15,337 bases of DNA from Paracoccaceae bacterium (GTDB lineage Bacteria; Pseudomonadota; Alphaproteobacteria; Rhodobacterales; Rhodobacteraceae): NCBI GenBank assembly GCA_023260935.1, contig JALQTL010000441.1, positions 1 to 15,337 of the forward strand, given 5' to 3'. The notes beneath the pieces were generated by a model. It ran no database searches. It saw only the letters and a program-made list of their open reading frames with translations, and was not told the DNA's origin. Below are positions 6,446-13,056 of the stretch, piece after piece. The translations under genes were made by a program, and so were the position numbers. Every line of letters starts with the position of its first letter. Positions within the stretch are counted from its first letter, which is position 1.

Positions 6446-7108
6446 ATGAATCGACCTATTGTGCAATCCTTGGGGGGAATAACGCTGGTCGGTGGGGGGC
6501 CTGTCAGCCCATCATTGTTTCGTGATTCATGTAAAATCGCCCCCCTGATCGTGGCGGCAGACAGTGGCGCCGACCGCTGCCTGCGCCTTGGCGCGGTGCC
6601 CGAGGCGGTGATCGGAGACATGGATTCGGTCAGCAGCCGGGCGCGCAAGGCATTTGGCCCCGACCGGTTCCACCTGATCCCCGAACAGGACAGCACAGAT
6701 TTCGACAAGGCCCTGCGGTCCGTGGCGGCCCCCTTCGTGCTGGCCGTCGGTTTTACCGGCGCGCGCATCGACCACGGGCTTGCCGTGCTGACCGGCCTTG
6801 TGCGCAGCCCTCAGCGCTGCCTGATCCTTGGGCCGCGCGATGTGGTCTTTCACGCGCCCCCCCGGCTTCGGCTGGATCTGCGCAAGGGCGACCGGTTCAG
6901 CCTTTACCCGCTGGCCAAGATGACGGGCCACAGCGAAGGGCTGGATTGGCCGATCGGGGGTCTGGATTTCTCCCCCGATGTGCGGGTCGGCACATCGAAC
7001 CGCGTGACAGAAGGGACGGTCCTTCTGCGCCTGTCGGGGCCGGGGATGCTGTGTATCCTGCCGCGCGCCCGGCTGGGTCAGGCACTTGCGGCGCTGATGA
7101 CCGCCTGA
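6446..7108 (+). CDS. thiN: Thiamine pyrophosphokinase
   Basis: This enzyme transfers pyrophosphate from ATP to thiamine to make thiamine diphosphate directly from salvaged thiamine. The 220-residue protein has the family order of motifs: AADSGAD (37-43), GDMDS (57-61), DSTDFDKAL (82-90), GARIDH (105-110), and in the C-terminal thiamine-binding domain GLDWP (165-169) and TSN (183-185). The acidic residues in the first three bind Mg-ATP in known structures. I chose ATG 6446 because AAGGAC (6431-6436) lies at the right spacing; in-frame codons back to 6308 overlap the divergent promoter region and add unrelated residues. No THI-box riboswitch sequence is seen in the 141-nt upstream gap. The 3' end overlaps the convergent transporter gene by 31 nt. 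The divergent neighbour is the 878-aa protein, with no evident functional link. Confidence 0.93.
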   Translation: MNRPIVQSLGGITLVGGGPVSPSLFRDSCKIAPLIVAADSGADRCLRLGAVPEAVIGDMDSVSSRARKAFGPDRFHLIPEQDSTDFDKALRSVAAPFVLAVGFTGARIDHGLAVLTGLVRSPQRCLILGPRDVVFHAPPRLRLDLRKGDRFSLYPLAKMTGHSEGLDWPIGGLDFSPDVRVGTSNRVTEGTVLLRLSGPGMLCILPRARLGQALAALMTA

Positions 7109-8010
7109 CGGCGCGCCCGCGCCCCCACCCGTTCCCGGTGGATCACATAAAGCCCCGACGTGACGATGATCGCAATGCCCGCCCATGTCAGCGCATTGGG
7201 GAAATCGCCAAAGATCCAGTACCCCAGCGCCACGGCTGCGACGATCTCCAGATAATGCAGGGGCGCCAGCGTCGCCGAAGGCGCGAATTTCAGCGCATAA
7301 GTCATGAACATGTGGCTCAGCGCTGCCCAGAAACCGACACCGAACAGCCAAAGCCATGCCAGCCCCTCGGGCCAGACCGGATCGAAGGCGGCCCAACCTG
7401 TGCCTTCGGTCAAAAGCATGACCGGAAGGCAGAACACCAGCCCGACCCACGCGGTGTGGAACTGCATGGCCACCGGATGCATGTAGCCCGACACGGCCCG
7501 GGTCGACAGCATGTAGAAGGCAAAGAAGAACGCCGTGCCCAGCGGCCATAGTGCGACAAGGCCAAAGGCGGCAAGCGACGGCTGGATCACCAGAAGCGCC
7601 CCGAAGAACCCCACGGCCGAGGCTGCGATCCGGCGCGGGCCCACCTCATCGCCAAACAGGAACTTGCCCAGCAGCAGCAGGACGAAAGGTTCCACGAAGG
7701 CGATGGCCAGCGCATCGGCGACCGGCATCACCGAAATCGCGGCAACGAAACTGAAGGTGGACAGCATCAGGAACAGTGCACGCAAGGCGATGTGGCCAAG
7801 GGCCCGGCGGCTGATTGCCAGCACAAGGCCCATGGCGATCATCACCGGCAACATCAGCGCCCCCTGCACCGCGAAACGGGCGGTGACGATCTGGGCCACG
7901 GGTATGCTGGCCGAGGCCAGCTTGGCGGAAACATCCAGCAGCGGCGCCAGAAGGCAGAAGGCAAGCATCAGGACGATGCCGGGGAGGATACGGTCTGGCT
8001 GACGGGTCAT
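7078..8010 (-). CDS. EamA/DMT-superfamily permease
   Basis: A 310-residue inner-membrane protein with two EamA repeats (about 10-141 and 155-292) and roughly ten predicted hydrophobic helices. Family signs include a Lys at the end of helix 1 (LLDVSAKLA), the segment MPVADALAIAFVEPFVLLLLG closing the first repeat (key residues ADA and EPF), and APLHYLEIVAAVALGYWIFGD in the second, the typical place of a conserved Pro/Glu pair. DMT permeases move metabolites such as amino acids, nucleosides or S-adenosylmethionine, often as exporters; the substrate cannot be read here. The ATG at 8010 follows a purine-rich GCGAGG. The end of the gene overlaps the thiN stop by 31 nt in convergent orientation. 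The pairing with thiN might tempt a thiamine-transport guess, but they are not cotranscribed and nothing in the protein supports it. Confidence 0.88.
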   Translation of the reverse strand: MTRQPDRILPGIVLMLAFCLLAPLLDVSAKLASASIPVAQIVTARFAVQGALMLPVMIAMGLVLAISRRALGHIALRALFLMLSTFSFVAAISVMPVADALAIAFVEPFVLLLLGKFLFGDEVGPRRIAASAVGFFGALLVIQPSLAAFGLVALWPLGTAFFFAFYMLSTRAVSGYMHPVAMQFHTAWVGLVFCLPVMLLTEGTGWAAFDPVWPEGLAWLWLFGVGFWAALSHMFMTYALKFAPSATLAPLHYLEIVAAVALGYWIFGDFPNALTWAGIAIIVTSGLYVIHRERVGARARRQAVISAASA

Positions 8011-8086
8011 GCCGCCTCGCTAGGGCCTTCGGCGGCCTGCGTCCATCGCAAAAACGACACATCGGCCCGCCAGCGACCAGGGCCCC

Positions 8087-8128
8087 CTTGCCGCAGGGCT
8101 AGACCAGGCCCTAGGGTCTTGCCGCAGG
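8087..8128. repeat. 11-bp direct repeat upstream of the sulfotransferase-like gene
   Basis: CTTGCCGCAGG occurs at 8087-8097 and again at 8118-8128, 31 bp apart, and the DNA between contains AGGGC/GCCCT and AGACC/GGTCT inverted repeats. It lies in the 139-nt gap between the divergent transporter and sulfotransferase-like genes, ending 21 nt before the latter. It could be a regulator-binding site or a chance duplication in GC-rich DNA. No clear promoter hexamers are visible in this gap. Confidence 0.4.
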
Positions 8129-8149
8129 TGCAACAGACAGGGTTTCCCG

Positions 8150-8779
8150 GTGCTGGTTCTGAAAAAGGCGCGGCTTGTCTTTCTGGCCAATCCCAAGACT
8201 GCCACACAGGCGCTGCGGGCCATGCTGGCCCCGCATGCCCGCGCCACGCCGGAAAACACCGGGGACAAGCATATCAACGCCAGTATCTACGCCCGCCGCT
8301 GGGCTGCCCGCATCACCAAGCGGATCGGAGCCGAGCCGGAAACCTTCGCCGTCATGCGCGAACCGCTTGAACATCTGGGCAGCTGGTATCGCTATCGCCA
8401 GCGCGAGGCGCTGAGGGGGCATGAAAACTCGACCCACGGCATCACCTTCGAGGAATTCGTGCGTGCCCGCCTGCAGGACGACCCGCCAGCCTTTGCCCGG
8501 ATCGGCCGGCAAGACAGGTTCATGGGTTTCCTCAACGCAGGCCCCCCGGTCCGCTACATCTTCGATTACGCCCGGCTGGACCTGCTGATCCTGTTCCTGT
8601 CCGAGCGGTTGGAAACCGACCTGGTGCTGCCCACGCGCAATGTCTCTCCGCGGATCGACCCGGCGGCGCTGCATCTGCCTGACGATCTTCTGGCCCGCCT
8701 GAAGGAAACCTACGCCGGTGAATTCGCGCTTTACCATCAGGTGTCGGATCTGGGCGTGCTGGAAACATCGGTGGCCTGA
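8150..8779 (+). CDS. Small sulfotransferase-family protein
   Basis: The 209-residue product carries the two PAPS-binding signatures of sulfotransferases. The 5'-phosphosulfate loop is FLANPKTATQALRAML (11-26), equivalent to the PKxGTTSL type loop, and the 3'-phosphate motif is MREPLEHLGSWYRYRQ (69-84) with the conserved Arg and Ser. His41 in DKHINASIYA is a candidate catalytic base. Such enzymes transfer sulfate from PAPS to hydroxyls of sugars, lipids or proteins; the acceptor here is unknown. It has no signal peptide or membrane helix. The start is a GTG at 8150, with ACAGGG seven bases before it, and the phosphosulfate loop begins a few residues later as usual. It stands alone, and the REP-like element follows its stop. 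A weaker homologue with another role cannot be excluded because the acceptor region is divergent. Confidence 0.78.
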   Translation: MLVLKKARLVFLANPKTATQALRAMLAPHARATPENTGDKHINASIYARRWAARITKRIGAEPETFAVMREPLEHLGSWYRYRQREALRGHENSTHGITFEEFVRARLQDDPPAFARIGRQDRFMGFLNAGPPVRYIFDYARLDLLILFLSERLETDLVLPTRNVSPRIDPAALHLPDDLLARLKETYAGEFALYHQVSDLGVLETSVA

Positions 8780-8816
8780 CCGGACCATTTCCCTTGTCGG
8801 AGAGGGCAGAAGAAAA

Positions 8817-8920
8817 GGGGGCGCTGCCCCCTCGCCCCTGCGGGGCTCACCCCCGGGATATTTTTGAACAGATGAAGCTGCTTTCACCTGTTCTTCAAAT
8901 ATCCCCGCCGGAGGCACCGG
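8817..8920. repeat. REP-like multi-hairpin element, probable bidirectional terminator
   Basis: Three hairpins follow one another: GGGGGC/GCCCCC (8817-8831), GCCCC/GGGGC (8834-8846), and a long imperfect stem pairing GGGATATTTTTGAACAGATG (from 8855) with CACCTGTTCTTCAAATATCCC (ending 8905, shown minus its last C) around a CTGC loop. A short CCGG/CCGG repeat closes it at 8908-8920. The element fills the gap between the convergent sulfotransferase-like and sdaA genes. I recall near-identical stems with the ATATTTTTGAACAGATGAAG core recurring between genes in Rhodobacteraceae chromosomes, so it is probably a dispersed repeat doubling as a terminator for both sides. The rest of 8780-9001 shows nothing else. 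Confidence 0.7.
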
Positions 8921-9001
8921 AGGAGGAGCGGCAGCGACGACGACACAAAAGACTTGCCGGCAGCCCCGCAAGGGGGTGGTGGCGCCGCTGTGCTGGCCGG
9001 G

Positions 9002-10381
9002 TCAGCAGTTCGGCACGTTCACGGCCAGCCCGCCAAGGCTGGTTTCCTTGTATTTCTCGTGCATGTCGCGGCCGGTCTGGCGCATCGTCTCGATGCAGAC
9101 ATCAAGGCTGACAAGATGCTGGCCGTCGCCGCGCAGGGACAGCGAGGCGGCCGATACCGCCTTGATTGCGCCAAGCCCGTTTCTTTCGATGCAGGGCACC
9201 TGCACCAGCCCCTTCACCGGGTCGCAGGTCATGCCCAGATGGTGTTCCAGCGCGATCTCGGCCGCATTCTCCACCTGTTCCGGCGTGCCGCCCAGCACGG
9301 CGGCGAGGCCCGCTGCGGCCATGGCGGCGGCACTTCCCACCTCGGCCTGGCAACCGCATTCGGCGCCCGAAATGCTGGCGTTGTGCTTGCACAACCCACC
9401 GATGGCCGAGGCGGTCAGCAGGAACTCCCCCACCCGCGACGGGCTGGCGCCGGGCACATGATCCAGCCAGTAGCGGATCACAGCCGGCACCACGCCGGCC
9501 GCCCCGTTGGTGGGCGCGGTGACGACCTGGCCGCCGGCGGCGTTTTCTTCGTTCACCGCCATGGCGTAAAGGCTCATCCAGTCGTTGATGACATGCGGGG
9601 CGGTCATGTTCAGCCCGCGTTCGGCCAAGAGCTTTTCATGGATGCCACGCGCGCGCCTGCGCACCTTCAGCCCGCCGGGCAGGATGCCTTCGCCTTCCAT
9701 GCCGCGATCGATGCAGGCGTTCATCACCTGCCAGATCCTGTCCATCCCGCGGTCAAGCTCTGCCGCAGAGCGAAAGCGCAGTTCATTGGCCCGCTTCATG
9801 GCGGCGATAGTCAGCCCGCTGTCGCGCGCCATGCGCAGCATCTCGGCCGCGGTATCGAAAGGATAGGGCACATCTGCGCGTTGGGTCTTCCCGGCGGAGC
9901 CTGCTTCGGCCAGTTCGGCCGCGGTCAGCACAAAGCCGCCGCCGATGGAGTAGTAAGTTTCCTGCAGGATCACGTCACCCTGGGCATCGGTGGCTTGCAG
10001 GATCATCCCGTTCGCATGGCCGGGCAGGGCAGGGCCATAATCGAAGTTCAGGTCGCGTTCAGGGTCGAAGTGCAAGAGGCCAAGGCCGGGTGCCTCGATC
10101 TGGCGGCTGATGCGGATAGCGTGCAGCGCGGCCTCTGCCTTGTCGGTGTCATAGGTATCTGGCAGGAAGCCCGCCAACCCCAGAATGGTGGCGCGGTCGG
10201 TGGCATGGCCGACCCCGGTAAAGGCCAGCGACCCGTGCAGCGAGGCCTTGAGCCCGTGGGCATGGAAGGGCGATCCGCGCAGGCTGTCCAGAAAGCGCCC
10301 GGCGGCCACCATCGGGCCCATGGTGTGACTGGACGATGGGCCGATGCCCACCTTGAACATGTCGAAAACGGACAGGAACAC
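9002..10381 (-). CDS. sdaA: L-serine ammonia-lyase, iron-sulfur type
   Basis: The enzyme deaminates L-serine to pyruvate and ammonia with a [4Fe-4S] cluster in the cytosol. The 459-residue chain has the fused beta and alpha domains: VGIGPSSSHTMGP near the N-terminus and LCKHNASISGAECGCQAE later. Cys344, Cys386 (MTCDP) and Cys397 (QVPC) match the cluster ligands of the Legionella pneumophila enzyme, numbered one lower there, and the chain ends in Cys459, matching its C-terminal Cys458 that caps the cluster in the resting state. I chose GTG 10381 because AAGGAGG lies six bases upstream and FLSVFDMFKVGIGPSSSHT then starts as in the family; an in-frame ATG at 10453 would add 24 Arg-rich residues. 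Downstream lies the REP-like element, and rpiA diverges upstream. Confidence 0.96.
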   Translation of the reverse strand: MFLSVFDMFKVGIGPSSSHTMGPMVAAGRFLDSLRGSPFHAHGLKASLHGSLAFTGVGHATDRATILGLAGFLPDTYDTDKAEAALHAIRISRQIEAPGLGLLHFDPERDLNFDYGPALPGHANGMILQATDAQGDVILQETYYSIGGGFVLTAAELAEAGSAGKTQRADVPYPFDTAAEMLRMARDSGLTIAAMKRANELRFRSAAELDRGMDRIWQVMNACIDRGMEGEGILPGGLKVRRRARGIHEKLLAERGLNMTAPHVINDWMSLYAMAVNEENAAGGQVVTAPTNGAAGVVPAVIRYWLDHVPGASPSRVGEFLLTASAIGGLCKHNASISGAECGCQAEVGSAAAMAAAGLAAVLGGTPEQVENAAEIALEHHLGMTCDPVKGLVQVPCIERNGLGAIKAVSAASLSLRGDGQHLVSLDVCIETMRQTGRDMHEKYKETSLGGLAVNVPNC

Positions 10382-10387
10382 CTTTCG

Positions 10388-10394
10388 CCTCCTT
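10388..10394 (-). promoter_or_regulatory. Strong Shine-Dalgarno deciding the sdaA GTG start
   Basis: On the minus strand AAGGAGG occupies 10394-10388, six bases before the GTG at 10381. It is the best ribosome-binding site in the window and overrules the upstream ATG at 10453. The remaining 257-nt gap up to rpiA holds a GCGCC/GGCGC inverted repeat (10415-10431) and a possible rpiA -10, and nothing else I can name. Confidence 0.85.
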
Positions 10395-10594
10395 AGCGTG
10401 GGTCGCGGCACCTTGCGCCAGTTCGGGGCGCTGACCAATGCCGAAAACGACATCTGGCGCGTGCAAGCGGCATCGGCGCTGCCGGTTCATCCCTTGCCGA
10501 CGGGGCGGCCCGACACGGGCGCGGCATGTTGCGTGGCGGTGTGAAGGCTGGCCCTCGGGCGAAATGTCCCCTCGCACCGGGGGGCGGCTTTGCC

Positions 10595-10600
10595 TATAAG
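10595..10600 (+). promoter_or_regulatory. Possible -10 element for rpiA
   Basis: TATAAG, one base from the TATAAT consensus, lies 38 nt before the rpiA ATG, a fitting distance for a short leader. No convincing -35 is found 16-18 nt upstream, where the DNA is G-rich, so the call rests on this hexamer and its position. Confidence 0.3.
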
Positions 10601-10638
10601 CAGGCCAACGCCGACACTCCTCTGCCAGGGAATCGCCC

Positions 10639-11424
10639 ATGCCCGCCGAACTTTCCCCCATCGACAAGGCCAAGTTTCTGGCCGCCAAGCGTGCCACCGA
10701 TTTTGTCGAGGACGGCATGAAGCTGGGTCTTGGCACCGGATCGACCGCGGCCTGGATGGTGCGCTGCCTGGCCGAGCGCATCCGCGAGGAGGGGTTGCGC
10801 GTGGTAGGGGTGCCGACCTCCAGCCGGACGGCGCAGCTTGCCACGCAATTGGGCGTTCCGATCAGCACGCTGGACGAAGTCAAATGGCTGGACCTTACGA
10901 TTGACGGGGCGGATGAATTCGATCCCAACCTTGCGCTGATCAAGGGCGGCGGGGCGGCGCTGCTTCAGGAAAAGATCGTGGCCACCGCATCGGACCAGAT
11001 GATCGTGATTGCGGACGCGGCCAAGGAGGTGGCGCAGCTTGGCGCCTTTCCGCTGCCGATCGAGGTGATCCCCTTTGGCTGGCAGACCACCAAGGCGCTG
11101 GTCGAGGAAACGCTTGTCAGCCTTGATGTGATGAATCGCGACGTGTCGCTGCGGATGAACGGGCCGGCGCCGCTGCTGACGGACGAATCCAACTATATCC
11201 TTGATCTGCATCTGAAGCGGATCGGCAATCCGCGCCAGTTGTCACTGGTGCTGAACCAGATCCCCGGCGTGGTGGAAAACGGGCTTTTCATCGACATCTG
11301 CGATATCGTGGTGATTGGCCATCCCGACGGGCGGGTTGTCGTAAAGGACATCAACACCGGTTCGGTCGAGGATGACCGGATGGAATTTGCGCCCTCGGCC
11401 AATATCTTTGCGGATATGGACTGA
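10639..11424 (+). CDS. rpiA: Ribose-5-phosphate isomerase A
   Basis: RpiA interconverts ribose 5-phosphate and ribulose 5-phosphate in the pentose phosphate pathway, and in autotrophic relatives it also serves the Calvin cycle. The 261-residue protein shows the phosphate loop GLGTGSTAAW (30-39), the active-site run TIDGADEFDPNLALIKGGG (87-105) with Asp89, Asp92 and Lys102, and Glu111. These correspond to Asp81, Asp84, Lys94 and Glu103 of the E. coli enzyme with a constant offset of eight. The chain is longer than E. coli RpiA (219 residues), as is common in alphaproteobacteria, mainly through the C-terminal part ending VEDDRMEFAPSANIFADMD. AGGGAA lies six bases before the ATG. gor follows 122 nt downstream on the same strand. 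Confidence 0.96.
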   Translation: MPAELSPIDKAKFLAAKRATDFVEDGMKLGLGTGSTAAWMVRCLAERIREEGLRVVGVPTSSRTAQLATQLGVPISTLDEVKWLDLTIDGADEFDPNLALIKGGGAALLQEKIVATASDQMIVIADAAKEVAQLGAFPLPIEVIPFGWQTTKALVEETLVSLDVMNRDVSLRMNGPAPLLTDESNYILDLHLKRIGNPRQLSLVLNQIPGVVENGLFIDICDIVVIGHPDGRVVVKDINTGSVEDDRMEFAPSANIFADMD

Positions 11425-11425
11425 C

Positions 11426-11456
11426 CCGGCATTTGGCGACGCCGGTGTGATGCCGG
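11426..11456 (+). terminator. Inverted repeat after rpiA, possible terminator
   Basis: CCGGCAT (11426-11432) pairs with ATGCCGG (11450-11456), with a second small stem GGCG/CGCC inside the loop. It begins two bases after the rpiA stop. No T-tract follows directly (a TTTTT lies about 12 nt further on), so it may be a weak or attenuating terminator before gor. Confidence 0.4.
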
Positions 11457-11546
11457 AAGTGTGGCCGTTTTTCGGGCGGGCCGGTCTGGCCATCCTGCGG
11501 TGACTGTGGAATACCTTTCGCCGCACAGGGACGAAGGGGGCAGGCC

Positions 11547-12983
11547 ATGGGCTTTGACGTCGATCTTTTCGTGATCGGGGGCGGATCGGGGGGCGTGCGC
11601 GCGTCGCGGATGGCGGCGGCAGCGGGCGCAAAGGTGGCCCTTGCCGAAGACAGCCGGATGGGCGGCACCTGCGTCATCCGGGGCTGTGTGCCCAAAAAGC
11701 TGATGGTTTTTGCCAGCACCTTCCGCGAGCTTCCGACCGAGGCACGGGCCTATGGATGGGATATTGCCGATGGTGCATTCGACTGGCCGTCGTTCCGCAC
11801 AAAGCTGCATGCGGAACTTGACCGGCTTGAGGGGATCTATCGTCGGCTGCTGGACGGTTCGGGCGTGACGATCCACGACCAGCGCGCACGGCTGGCCGAT
11901 GCGCATACGGTGGAACTGGCCGATGGCACGCGGATCAGCGCCAAGCACATTCTGGTGGCCACCGGCGGGCGGCCGGAACGCCCCGATCTGCCAAATGCCC
12001 ATCTGGGGCTGGTGTCGGACGATATCTTCCTTTTGGAAAAGCTGCCGAAATCTGTCCTGGTCATCGGCGGCGGGTTCATCGCCTGCGAAATGGCCTGCAT
12101 CCTGAACGGGCTGGGGGTCAAGGTCACGCAGTTCTATCGCGGCGCGCAGATCCTTCGCGGCTTTGACGACGAAGCCCGCGGTCTGGTGGCCGAGGCGATG
12201 AAGGCGCAGGGCATCGACCTGCATCTGGGCACCAATATCGTCGAGATGGCCGAGGCCCGCGCAGTCAAGGACCATGCCGGGGAAATGGGGGCCGATGTGT
12301 CGGCCAGTGCCGACTTGCTGCCCACCTCGGGCGAGAAAGGCTGCCCGGTCTGGGTCAAATCCACCAATGGCCACGAGGCAACCTTTGACGCGGTGCTTTT
12401 TGCCACCGGTCGCGCGCCCAATTCGCAGGAACTGGGGCTGGAGGCGCTGGGGGTGAAGATCGGCCGTCGCGGAGAGATTGTCGTCGATGATTACAGCCAG
12501 ACGGCGGTGCCTTCGATCTATGCCATCGGCGATGTGACGAACCGGGTCAACCTGACCCCGGTTGCCATTCGTGAGGGCATGGCCTTTGCAAGAACGGTAT
12601 TCGAAGGCAAGCCCACGCCGGTGGACCATGAGCTGATCCCGTCGGCCGTGTTTACCCAGCCCGAACTGGGCACCGTGGGCCTTACCGAGGAGGAAGCGCG
12701 CGAGCGCGAGCCGATCGAGGTTTACTGCACCAGCTTTCGCCCGATGCGCAGTGCTTTTGCCGGCGCCGAGGCGCGGGTGCTGATGAAACTGATCGTCAGC
12801 CAGTCCAGCCGCAAGGTGCTGGGTTGTCACATCGTCGCACCCGAGGCAGGCGAGATGATCCAGATGGCGGCCATCGCGGTAAAGATGGGGGCCACGAAGG
12901 AAGATTTCGACCGCACGGTCGCGGTGCATCCGACAATGGCCGAAGAATTGGTGACAATGCGCAACCCGGTGCGGCGGGCATGA
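11547..12983 (+). CDS. gor: Glutathione-disulfide reductase
   Basis: This FAD enzyme reduces oxidised glutathione with NADPH and keeps the cytosolic thiol pool reduced. The 478-residue chain has the FAD loop GGGSGG (11-16), the redox disulfide GGTCVIRGCVPKK with Cys42 and Cys47, the dinucleotide loop IGGGFIACEMA (173-183) followed by Arg198 and Arg204 in the pattern that selects NADPH in E. coli Gor, the second FAD motif YAIGDV (325-330), and the catalytic HPTMAEE (His461) at the dimer interface. These features separate it from dihydrolipoamide or mercuric reductases. It is about 28 residues longer than the E. coli enzyme, mostly through extra sequence around 235-270. GAAGGGGG six bases upstream supports ATG 11547. 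It lies between rpiA and hflK, with 122 and 73 nt gaps. Confidence 0.93.
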   Translation: MGFDVDLFVIGGGSGGVRASRMAAAAGAKVALAEDSRMGGTCVIRGCVPKKLMVFASTFRELPTEARAYGWDIADGAFDWPSFRTKLHAELDRLEGIYRRLLDGSGVTIHDQRARLADAHTVELADGTRISAKHILVATGGRPERPDLPNAHLGLVSDDIFLLEKLPKSVLVIGGGFIACEMACILNGLGVKVTQFYRGAQILRGFDDEARGLVAEAMKAQGIDLHLGTNIVEMAEARAVKDHAGEMGADVSASADLLPTSGEKGCPVWVKSTNGHEATFDAVLFATGRAPNSQELGLEALGVKIGRRGEIVVDDYSQTAVPSIYAIGDVTNRVNLTPVAIREGMAFARTVFEGKPTPVDHELIPSAVFTQPELGTVGLTEEEAREREPIEVYCTSFRPMRSAFAGAEARVLMKLIVSQSSRKVLGCHIVAPEAGEMIQMAAIAVKMGATKEDFDRTVAVHPTMAEELVTMRNPVRRA

Positions 12984-12992
12984 AGGCATTTG

Positions 12993-13020
12993 CTTGAATT
13001 CCCGTTCGGAATGACCAGTT
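12993..13020 (+). promoter_or_regulatory. Candidate heat-shock (RpoH-type) promoter for hflKC
   Basis: CTTGAA (12993-12998) resembles the -35 of RpoH promoters, and 18 nt after the CTTG core comes CCAGTT (13015-13020), close to the CCATnT-like -10. The ATG of hflK is 36 nt further. An inverted repeat ATTCC-CGTTC-GGAAT (12998-13012) fills the spacer. A role for heat-shock sigma factors in hflKC expression would suit protein quality control, but the -10 is imperfect, and a plain sigma-70 reading (TTGAAT, 17 nt, AGTTAT) is also possible. Confidence 0.35.
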
Positions 13021-13056
13021 ATTGACGAAAGCAAAAGACAGAAGGGTTTGACACTT

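Noticed and set aside
7078..8010. Thiamine transporter role for the EamA permease because of thiN next door
   Set aside because: The genes are convergent, not in one operon, no thiamine riboswitch is seen, and EamA sequence does not reveal substrate.
8111..8971. A 286-codon minus-strand open frame over the sulfotransferase-like gene and the REP-like element
   Set aside because: It runs through the hairpin element, lacks a family motif, and the plus-strand frame has both PAPS-binding signatures.
8954..10396. A 480-codon plus-strand open frame over sdaA
   Set aside because: It is antisense to sdaA, whose cluster cysteines, start and Shine-Dalgarno are all visible.
10382..10453. ATG at 10453 as the sdaA start
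   Set aside because: It would add 24 Arg-rich residues not typical of the family and place the strong AAGGAGG inside the coding region.
13048..13056. TTG start for hflK giving three extra residues
   Set aside because: The GAAGGG ribosome-binding site at 13041-13046 is adjacent to the TTG, leaving almost no spacing, while ATG 13057 is well placed.
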